NCBI GenBank assembly: GCA_964527995.1 | Contig: CAZGRP010000003.1 | Coordinates: 62,001-126,000, forward strand | DNA from: CAZGRP01 sp964527995 | GTDB taxonomy: Bacteria; Zhuqueibacterota; Zhuqueibacteria; Oceanimicrobiales; CAZGRP01 | Direction of reading: 5' to 3' | DNA length: 64,000 nucleotides | In this document: positions 1-7,192 of the stretch, one piece after another | Layout: every line of letters begins with the position of its first letter | Numbering within the stretch: position 1 is the stretch's first letter | Translations under genes and position numbers: made by a program | The notes under the pieces: model-generated | What the model was told of the DNA's origin: nothing | The model's database searches: none | The model's input: the letters and a program-made list of their open reading frames with translations, nothing else

Positions 1-34
1 CCTCCCCTCGAACGTCAGGTGACGAAACGAGTAC

Positions 35-70
35 AGGGCTGGGGCACGCGACGTGGCGTCTCCCAGCCCT
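35..70 (-). terminator. Stem-loop after the CBM-like secreted protein gene
   Basis: A perfect 9-bp stem (AGGGCTGGG at 35-43 paired with CCCAGCCCT at 62-70) lies about 30 bp past the stop of the minus-strand gene ending at 101. No clear T-run follows it on the minus strand, so it may be a weak intrinsic or factor-assisted terminator, or a 3' protective hairpin. Nothing else is recognised in positions 1-100. Confidence 0.4.
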
Positions 71-100
71 GCTCAGTTGCAATCAGGCGCTCCTCCGACT

Positions 101-2380
101 CTACTTCAGGAAAAGCAGCCGCTTGGTCAGAACCACCGACCCAGCCTTGAGGCGATAGTAGTAGATGCCGCTGGACACCAGCCGTCCGGCGACATTCCGG
201 CCGTCCCACTCGACGCGGTACTTGCCGGCCGTGGCCAGGTTCTTGTCCACCAGAGTGGCCACCCTTTGGCCGAGCAGGTTGAATACCTCGAGCTTCACCG
301 GACCCTGGCGGGGCACGTCGAACTCGATGGTCGTCGACGGGTTAAAGGGGTTCGGGTAGTTCTGATGTAGCACATATCTCTCCGGAACCGTCCTGCTCTT
401 CACTCGCTCCACCGAGGTGAGCGGCGTGAACGGCGGGTCTTCGACGACGTGCGGCCCACCCTTGGTGAAGACATCCGTGGCAAAGGTGAACTGACGCGGG
501 AAGCTGTTGGGGATTGGGTTGCCGTTGTCGTCGGTGTTCGGCTGGATGTAGCGCACGCGATGCCGGCCCAGCTTGGTTCCCAGACCGCCCGCCTCGGACT
601 CGCCACGCGTCCAGGTGACGTAGTGGACATTGTAGGTGGCGGGACCGATGATGTCGAAGGTCACCGAATAGATCTGATCGTTATCCAGGTCGGTGTACTC
701 CTTGCTGCTGTCGGGCCCGTTGAACGGACTGCCCTGCAGCATCGTGAAGATCGGGATGCGGTTTTCCCAGTACAGGTGATCGACCGCGGGATCGAAATCG
801 CCGTTGTTAATCGCCTGGCTCATGTCGATGTTGAAGGTGACCGTCACCGTGTCGCCCGCGTTGATGACGCCCGCCGGTGGAATGTCGTCGAAGAAGCGCG
901 GCGGCACCACCTGATCTCCACCATGAAAGACGACCGGTCGGTCCCCGCCGCCGCGGGTCGCCGGCTCCTCCCATCCCCAGCCTGGGTCGAAGCTTCCCGA
1001 CTTGGACATGTTGGCGTAGAAGGCACTGTCCTCGTAGTCGATGAAGAACTTGTAGAACAGATTGTCGCCGGTGAGGCCATCGTACGGGATGCTGATGAAG
1101 TAGGTCTCCGTGCCGGGGATTCGATCCAGCAGCGCCAGAGCACGGTTGGCTGAGCTCCAGCCGTTGAAGGTCCCGCGGACGTGTACGCTGTCGTTGGCAT
1201 CACGGCGGAAGAGGCCGAGCTGCTCCAGCACCGTCATGTCGACCTGGAACAGCAGGTTGCCGGTGGCCGGGAGGCTAACAACATCGTCATCATCGAAAAA
1301 GACGACGGCAAGCACTGTGTCCTGGTCCGGTTGAAGCAGCGTACGGTTGCCCGGTATGTTGTCTTCCCAGACATCATCCTTGCCCACGGGGTGCATCAGA
1401 TACTTGTACTCGTGTTTGGTGACGCCGGGCACACCCTGCAGGGCCAGCATCGCGCTGTAGATGCTGTCACCATCGGCGTCCTTGAGCGTATCGGCGGGTG
1501 GGTTCTGCCAGTTGTTGAAGCTGCCGGCCACCTCCACCCAGTCCCCGCCGCTCGGATCGAACACACCCTCAAGGATCTTGACCCTCATGTCCACCTGGAA
1601 GGTGACGTTGACGGTCTGGCCGGCAATGCCGGCATCGTTGTCGAAGAACACCGTATCGAGGGTCATCGGCGCGAACGGCTGCACAAACGAACGGTTCGAC
1701 TTGCCGACGCCGACATCCCCTTCCCAGATGTCGCCCGAGGAGGTCCTCATCAGGTACTTGTACTCATGCTCGGTGACTCCTGGATTTCCTAGCACCGACA
1801 GGGTGGCGCCGTAGATGCTGTCACCGTTGACATCGGTCAGCGTGTCATTCGGCGGATTCTGCCAGTTGTTGAAGCTGCCGGCCACCTCGACGATGTCGTC
1901 GGCCGTCGGATTGAAGACGCCTTTTCGCATCTGCACGCGCATGTCGACCGCAAAGGTGACATCCACGAACGACGGCCCGGGCACATCGAAAGTGGCCACG
2001 AGCAGCGTGGTGTCGGCCGCCGGCTGCGGCAGCTTCCGGTTGCTGCCGCCGTCGCTGCCGACATTTCCTTCCCACACATCTCCCGACGTCGTACGCAGCA
2101 GGTACTTGTACTCGTGCACCGTCGATCCCACGTCGCCGGTGAGTGCGAAGGTCCCCGTATAGATGCTGTCGCTGTCGGCATCCTTCAGCGTGTCTCCGGG
2201 CGGATTCTGCCAGTTGTTCCAGCTTCCCGCCACCTCGGCGAAATCTGTCGCCGGATTGAAGGTGCCGTCCAGGATCTTGGCCCGCAGATCGACCTGGAAC
2301 GTGACGTTCACGGTCGTCTGCGCGTAGCCGAATCCGGCCAGCAGCAGCACCCATACTGCTCCGAAACCAAATCTCCTCAT
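101..2380 (-). CDS. Secreted repeat protein with CBM48/starch-binding-like modules and C-terminal type IX sorting domain
   Basis: This is a 759-residue protein with an N-terminal signal peptide (hydrophobic run near residues 5-20, ending GYAQ). It then has three closely similar modules of about 118 residues, each with 'VTFQVDMR' and 'AGSFNNWQNP' elements, and two divergent ones ('GTFNGW' in the fourth). The 'FNNW' core resembles carbohydrate-binding modules of the CBM48/AMPK type; that assignment is inferred. The last ~85 residues contain 'NYPNPFNPSTTIEF' and a FlgD-like Ig fold ending in Lys, as in type IX secretion cargo. GAGGAGG lies 7 nt before the ATG. It is last in the surface operon behind the PorV-like gene. 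A surface or secreted glycan-binding protein is likely; no catalytic motif was seen. Confidence 0.75.
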   Translation of the reverse strand: MRRFGFGAVWVLLLAGFGYAQTTVNVTFQVDLRAKILDGTFNPATDFAEVAGSWNNWQNPPGDTLKDADSDSIYTGTFALTGDVGSTVHEYKYLLRTTSGDVWEGNVGSDGGSNRKLPQPAADTTLLVATFDVPGPSFVDVTFAVDMRVQMRKGVFNPTADDIVEVAGSFNNWQNPPNDTLTDVNGDSIYGATLSVLGNPGVTEHEYKYLMRTSSGDIWEGDVGVGKSNRSFVQPFAPMTLDTVFFDNDAGIAGQTVNVTFQVDMRVKILEGVFDPSGGDWVEVAGSFNNWQNPPADTLKDADGDSIYSAMLALQGVPGVTKHEYKYLMHPVGKDDVWEDNIPGNRTLLQPDQDTVLAVVFFDDDDVVSLPATGNLLFQVDMTVLEQLGLFRRDANDSVHVRGTFNGWSSANRALALLDRIPGTETYFISIPYDGLTGDNLFYKFFIDYEDSAFYANMSKSGSFDPGWGWEEPATRGGGDRPVVFHGGDQVVPPRFFDDIPPAGVINAGDTVTVTFNIDMSQAINNGDFDPAVDHLYWENRIPIFTMLQGSPFNGPDSSKEYTDLDNDQIYSVTFDIIGPATYNVHYVTWTRGESEAGGLGTKLGRHRVRYIQPNTDDNGNPIPNSFPRQFTFATDVFTKGGPHVVEDPPFTPLTSVERVKSRTVPERYVLHQNYPNPFNPSTTIEFDVPRQGPVKLEVFNLLGQRVATLVDKNLATAGKYRVEWDGRNVAGRLVSSGIYYYRLKAGSVVLTKRLLFLK
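1350..2340 (-). repeat. Three tandem ~355-bp intragenic repeats
   Basis: Nearly identical DNA blocks recur at about 1500-1537, 1854-1891 and 2209-2237 (each containing ttctgccagttgtt), spaced about 355 bp apart. They encode the three similar CBM-like modules. Near-identity at nucleotide level suggests recent duplication or gene conversion within the gene. Confidence 0.75.
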
Positions 2381-2528
2381 AGGAAAGCCTCCTCAATGAT
2401 TTGTCGCAACTCCTGTCACTTGCACGTGTGTCACGCCGCGACTTTGTTCACATCACCTCCTTTCCAGGTAGGCCGGTTCCTTCTCCGCCCGCAGCCAGCA
2501 GACAGCCTTCCCCAGACCTCGGGCTCCG

Positions 2529-3563
2529 CTAGAACTTGATGGCCAGCGAGAACTTGTGCACATTGCTCAAGCGATCGAACTGCTCGAAAGCATAGTCCAG
2601 GGCGATGTTGTAGCCGCGCACGAGGTCGTAGTTGACTCCCGCCCCGAGGGTCAGGCGTTCCTCGCTGTCGCGCAGATACAGGGCCCTATATCCGGCCCGC
2701 AAGAACACCACCTCGCCGAACAGGGCATACTCGCCACCGATGCTAATGTACTCGGTGTTGTCGTTGGGATGTGCACCATCCACCGCCAAAGTCAACCGAT
2801 TGCTGCCGTTGATACGCAGGTCGTAGGAAATACCGATGCGCAAGAGAAGCGGCAGGTCGAACTTGTCGGTGGCCAGAAAAGCGTTGACCGTCTCATTGTT
2901 GCCGGATATATTCTCGTCGATGTCCTTCTGCACCAGAAGGTCTTCGCCCTGAATGTGCATCTTGCTGCCGAAGTTGCTGATGCTGGCGCCCAGCCGGATC
3001 CCCTTGAAAGGCGTGTTGAAGAGGGTGCCGATATCGACGGCGATGCCCTTGGCGCTCGAGTTCCAGATATTTTCAACGATGTACTTCACGTTCGCCCCGA
3101 TGGAAAACCGGTCGGTCAGGTTGCGGGCATAGGCGAAGCCGACCGCGAAGCTCTCGGCCGAGAAGGTCAACCCGGTACCCTCAGGATTCAACTCGTTGGT
3201 TATCTCCATGTCCGGCATGGTCATGGCGGTGAGATTGATCCCTGCGGCCCCGAGGTTTCCCAGAGGCATCACCAGTGCCAGGTAATCGAAGCTGATCCCT
3301 GCGAGCCACTGCGAGTGGCTGACGTAGAGCTGCCGGTTGTCGAGCCGGGCGATCCCAGACGGATTCCAGTACATGGCCGTCGCATCGGTAGCAATGGACA
3401 CATAGGCGCCGCCCATACCCAGGGCCCGCGGCCCCACCTGGATGCTGAGGAACTTCGCCGCCGTGGTGCCCACCTTGGTAACCTCCTGCGCGGCCGACGG
3501 AGCCGCCCGCAAGATGACAGCCATCAAGAGCACCCCAAGGGGTAAGAAAGTACGTCTCACCAT
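2529..3563 (-). CDS. PorV/PorQ family outer-membrane protein
   Basis: A 344-residue protein. The start chosen is the ATG at 3563, which has GGAG 4 nt upstream and gives a clean signal peptide (MVRRTFLPLGVLLMAV... to SAAQ). A longer frame would run into the neighbouring gene. The N-terminal 'GPRALGMGGAYVSIATDATAMYWNPSG' region (residues ~35-65) is the hallmark of the PorV/PorQ/UPF0164 group, and beta-strand-rich sequence continues to a C-terminal aromatic 'AIKF'. PorV proteins are 14-stranded FadL-like barrels that hand type IX cargo to the attachment machinery. It sits between two genes for large secreted proteins, so it may serve those. A second PorV-like gene is at 43818-44864. Confidence 0.85.
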   Translation of the reverse strand: MVRRTFLPLGVLLMAVILRAAPSAAQEVTKVGTTAAKFLSIQVGPRALGMGGAYVSIATDATAMYWNPSGIARLDNRQLYVSHSQWLAGISFDYLALVMPLGNLGAAGINLTAMTMPDMEITNELNPEGTGLTFSAESFAVGFAYARNLTDRFSIGANVKYIVENIWNSSAKGIAVDIGTLFNTPFKGIRLGASISNFGSKMHIQGEDLLVQKDIDENISGNNETVNAFLATDKFDLPLLLRIGISYDLRINGSNRLTLAVDGAHPNDNTEYISIGGEYALFGEVVFLRAGYRALYLRDSEERLTLGAGVNYDLVRGYNIALDYAFEQFDRLSNVHKFSLAIKF

Positions 3564-3601
3564 CAAGCTCCATGAAATAAAGTGCGTTGGCGTTCGCCCG
3601 T

Positions 3602-6600
3602 TCACTTGATCACCGCGAACCGGCCCACCTTCTCGCCGATACCCGGGGCCTCGATATGGTAGATATAGATGCCATAGGAGACCGCCAGGTTGTCGCGCGA
3701 CAGCAGGTCCCACTCGGCCGTGCCGTCGTCGAGCGGACTGTCATGTTCGATCACGTCCACGAGTTCGCCGTTCACCGTGTAGATGCGGATCGTGCATTTC
3801 TTTGGCAGGTGATTGAAGTGAATGGACCTCGGACCGCGTCCTGAGGTGAATGGGTTGCGCGGCTCCCAGATGGCCGCTGCCACATACGGATTCGGAACGA
3901 CCTTGATACGGTCGAGCTGGTTTTTCGCCTGTTGGGTATCTACATGAGCCTCGCGGGCCGTGAACTGGAACACGTCCTGCGACAGGAACGGCTTGCGCAG
4001 CAGGATATCCACCTGGTCACCGCCACTCGGATCGGCCGTGGTCGAGTCGAAGACGAGCTTGAATTGCCAGGTCACCACCAGCGAATCCTGGGCATCGGGT
4101 TCCAGGAAGATGACGATGTCCGACTCCTTCTGATTCGACGTCATTCGGCCATCGCTGCCGTCGAGTTCCCAGAAAGCGAACTGCACATCCCGCTTCTCGG
4201 TGAGGTTCTCGACACGGAAGTTGACGTCCTTGGCCGGCAAAGTCGGGCCGAAGCGGATGGGCAACTCAACCGATGTACCGGTACCGACGTCGCCGAATGT
4301 GATGCGATAGTCGGACGGCCGCGGTGTCCCTTTCAGGAAAAGGAACCGGAAGGGGCTGAACACGAAATCGTGGATGCCCTCACGGTTCCAGCCGGAGCGC
4401 GCCCGATCGAGCTCGACGCGCTGTTCGTTGAATAGCCGCAATTGGAATCCATCGACGATGGGCTGCTCATCGTCAGGGTCGAGCCTGGTGCTGCGGAAAA
4501 TGAGCGTGTCAACCTTGTCGGTCTGGGTGATGTCGAACAGGCTCCAGTTCTTGGTCGTCAACGTGTCGTTGGCACCCTGCTGGCCGGCCTTGATCGTGTC
4601 CTCGAAGGTGATGCGGTAGATGTGGTTGTCCCGCACCAGTCGGGGGTCGACGATGTCGTAGGTGATCCGGCCGGTGGTGCTCCCCGAAATGAGATCGACG
4701 TCACCCAGGGTCGCCGGAACATACCCTGCCACCGGGGGATTCGGTGTGACCTCGACCACGTTCGGGCCGAGCTCGACTTCCGTGGAGCCGATGATGGTCT
4801 TGATCGACATCGGCGACTCCGACGGAGGGATGTTGGCCATGACGCTGCCATAGTCGTACGACACCACGGCATAGTAATAAGTCAGGCCGTTGATGACGCT
4901 GGTGTCGGTCCATGTGTGGCGCAGCCCGGTATCGTCGCCGAGGTCGAAACGGGCGCCGTTTACATCCACCGGGTGCAGTCCGGTGATGCCGTCCTTTTTG
5001 TCGAACTGGGCGACGGGCACCATGAACACGCCGATGCCATTGGCGTCGGTCACCCGGCGCGGGTCCCGAAAAGCCGGGTCAGTGGAGCGGTAGATGCGAT
5101 ATCCTTCGAAATCGTGACCCGGCTGCCCGAGGCGAAAGAGGAAGCGGTCGAACGACTCTTCGGCGCGGGTATCCCAGTAGAGGGTGACTTTGCCGTCACC
5201 CGGCACCGCCGTGACGATGGGAGGCACCGGTGCCTGGGCGAACTGGTAGTCGGTTTCGTAGGTCAGCTGGGCGACTTCCTTGTTGCGGATCGCATCGTCC
5301 TTGTTGACCCCGAGGATCACCGCCATGGAGATGCGCTCCCGGCGCCCCGCTATCAGAGGGAACACTCCGGAGGAGACGAACAGATCGAAGTCGCCGATGA
5401 CGTCGAGAATGTTGAAATCGCCGGGTTTCATCATCGTGTCCCAGAAGAAGCGGTCGGGACGGGTGCTGAAATTGATCGAACCAGCTTCCAGGTACTGGAC
5501 GTTGGTGAGCCCGATCTGATCGGATTCCGAAATGTCGGTCTTGTCGATGTTGGGTTCGCCTGGAAAAGCAGTGCCTGCTCCGGTCGTCGGCACACCGTCG
5601 CCTTCGCCGGGATCGCCCGTTTCCGGTACGCCGTCGAGGCCGACATCGTCCTGGAGCGGGTCCCAGTCGCCATCGTTGTCGATACCGTCGTCGCGGCGCT
5701 CGTCGATCATCTCATCGATACCCTCGTCGATCCCCTCGTCCACTGCGCCGTTGCCGTCGTTGTCGATGCCATCGGCGTATTTCCTGCCCAGATCCTCCTG
5801 GCCCAGGTCGACGAGCACAGCCACCGTGTCGCCGCGGCTGTCGGTCACGAAGAAACGCCGCCAGCGGTCTGCGGCCGCAGCGTCGATCATCTGCTGCGTC
5901 ACCGTGGGACTATCGGCCTCGCCGTTGTCGTTGTTGTCGATGCCGTCGGCGAATTTTTGGCCGATGTCTTCGGGTCCCTCGTCATAGAGGTAGTTGCCGT
6001 TGTCGTCCTTGGCGTTGGCGCTGACCTCTCCTTGAAGCATGGTGTCCGTGACCTCCGGGCTTCCCGGCTCACCGTCGCCGTTGTTGTCGATGCGGTCACG
6101 GAAGCCGACACCGGCCTGATTTCCGAAGGGGACCTGCGACATGTTCTCGTCGATCAGCCCATTGCCGTTGTTGTCGATCTGATCGGTGGGGTCCTCGCCT
6201 TCCAGCATCGATTCGAGCACCTTCGGGCTTCCAGGTTCTCCATCGCCGTCGTTGTCGATGCCGTCGACAGCGTTGCCAGGCGTCTCCAAGAAGGCGGTGG
6301 CGGCCACGCCGACCGGCTGGCTGCCAAAAGCGGCGTTCCCGCGGCCGTCTCGATCGAGCGACCAGGCCACGTCGAGCAGCAGATCGAACTCCGGGTGGTC
6401 GTCCTGGGAATCGCCGTCGCCGCCCACCAGATCGGCCAGCCAGAGGGTGAAGGCTGCTTTCTGGTAGTCCGTCGTTCCGTCGTTTTTGATGTCCTGCAGA
6501 ATGAAGACCACATCATTGATGAGGATCTGAGACCACTCGAGCACGCGGAAATCAACCAGCAGGCCGAGGCCACGCCGGGACCGGTCCGTGGAGTCGGGGA

Positions 6601-7183
6601 AGAAGTTGTAGCGGTCGTAACGGTCGTCGGAGGTGCGGAAAAAGATCTCCTGGTCGGCATTGAAGACGTTCTTGCCGAAAAAGCCGTTCCAGCTTCCGGC
6701 CCAGCCCGGATCGATCGGGTCATCCAGCTTGTCCGGCCACTCCGGAGGCCAGCTCGATGGGTCGTCGCTGATGGCGATCTTCTTTGAAGTCGGGTTCAGG
6801 TATCCGGGCACCGGCTCCATGTTCCACGTCCGGCCATCGGGACTGGAGCGGAAGGTGGGCACGTCCACGATCTGGATCGTCTGGCCCGACTCGTCCCTGG
6901 TCTCCGCGCCGATGAAGATGCCGGTCAAGGCGATGTAGTCCTGCCCGGTGTTTTTCGGCCACTCGTAGGGGATCTCGCCCGGCACCACGCCGGTGCGTCC
7001 CGTCAACCCGAAGTTGAAAATTGTGGTGCGGACCAGGTTGGCGTCGATGTTGGTTTTGCGCCGAAACCGCGGGTCACCCCGCTCTTTGCTGGGAGTGTGC
7101 CCGCGCTGCTGGGCCAACCCAGTCTGCGCCAGCATCGTGATGGCGGCGACCAGTGTCCAGATGGAAGATCGTCGGATCAGCAT
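3602..7183 (-). CDS. Large secreted protein with Asp-Gly repeats and C-terminal FlgD-like sorting-type domain
   Basis: A 1193-residue protein with a signal peptide (residues 1-24, TGLAQ), started at the ATG at 7183 with GGAG 5 nt upstream. Residues ~305-520 carry repeated 'DGIDNDGDG' and 'DNNGNG' motifs resembling calcium-binding thrombospondin-3/dockerin-like loops. A fibronectin-III-like stretch with 'GDGKVTLYWDTRAEESFDRF' follows near residue 660. The last ~80 residues ('TIRIYTVNGELV...') form a FlgD/type IX-like C-terminal domain. It lies 9 bp downstream of the TonB-dependent receptor and just before PorV. A surface-anchored or secreted calcium-stabilised protein is inferred. Its biochemical role is unknown, and no enzymatic motif was recognised. 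Confidence 0.7.
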   Translation of the reverse strand: MLIRRSSIWTLVAAITMLAQTGLAQQRGHTPSKERGDPRFRRKTNIDANLVRTTIFNFGLTGRTGVVPGEIPYEWPKNTGQDYIALTGIFIGAETRDESGQTIQIVDVPTFRSSPDGRTWNMEPVPGYLNPTSKKIAISDDPSSWPPEWPDKLDDPIDPGWAGSWNGFFGKNVFNADQEIFFRTSDDRYDRYNFFPDSTDRSRRGLGLLVDFRVLEWSQILINDVVFILQDIKNDGTTDYQKAAFTLWLADLVGGDGDSQDDHPEFDLLLDVAWSLDRDGRGNAAFGSQPVGVAATAFLETPGNAVDGIDNDGDGEPGSPKVLESMLEGEDPTDQIDNNGNGLIDENMSQVPFGNQAGVGFRDRIDNNGDGEPGSPEVTDTMLQGEVSANAKDDNGNYLYDEGPEDIGQKFADGIDNNDNGEADSPTVTQQMIDAAAADRWRRFFVTDSRGDTVAVLVDLGQEDLGRKYADGIDNDGNGAVDEGIDEGIDEMIDERRDDGIDNDGDWDPLQDDVGLDGVPETGDPGEGDGVPTTGAGTAFPGEPNIDKTDISESDQIGLTNVQYLEAGSINFSTRPDRFFWDTMMKPGDFNILDVIGDFDLFVSSGVFPLIAGRRERISMAVILGVNKDDAIRNKEVAQLTYETDYQFAQAPVPPIVTAVPGDGKVTLYWDTRAEESFDRFLFRLGQPGHDFEGYRIYRSTDPAFRDPRRVTDANGIGVFMVPVAQFDKKDGITGLHPVDVNGARFDLGDDTGLRHTWTDTSVINGLTYYYAVVSYDYGSVMANIPPSESPMSIKTIIGSTEVELGPNVVEVTPNPPVAGYVPATLGDVDLISGSTTGRITYDIVDPRLVRDNHIYRITFEDTIKAGQQGANDTLTTKNWSLFDITQTDKVDTLIFRSTRLDPDDEQPIVDGFQLRLFNEQRVELDRARSGWNREGIHDFVFSPFRFLFLKGTPRPSDYRITFGDVGTGTSVELPIRFGPTLPAKDVNFRVENLTEKRDVQFAFWELDGSDGRMTSNQKESDIVIFLEPDAQDSLVVTWQFKLVFDSTTADPSGGDQVDILLRKPFLSQDVFQFTAREAHVDTQQAKNQLDRIKVVPNPYVAAAIWEPRNPFTSGRGPRSIHFNHLPKKCTIRIYTVNGELVDVIEHDSPLDDGTAEWDLLSRDNLAVSYGIYIYHIEAPGIGEKVGRFAVIK
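5640..6270 (-). repeat. Degenerate Asp/Gly-rich (DGIDNDGDG) repeat tract
   Basis: At least six copies of a DNA word like gttgtcgatgccgtc recur here at irregular spacing, encoding D-G-I-D-N-D/N-G-D/N-G motifs separated by 'GEPGSP' linkers. The pattern matches calcium-binding loop repeats seen in secreted FCB-group proteins. Confidence 0.7.
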
Positions 7184-7192
7184 GTCAACTCC

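Noticed and set aside
4442..6787. A 781-residue plus-strand open frame
   Set aside because: It is antisense to the Asp/Gly-repeat protein gene; the GAC/GAT-rich repeats suppress stops on the opposite strand. No domain or ribosome site was seen.
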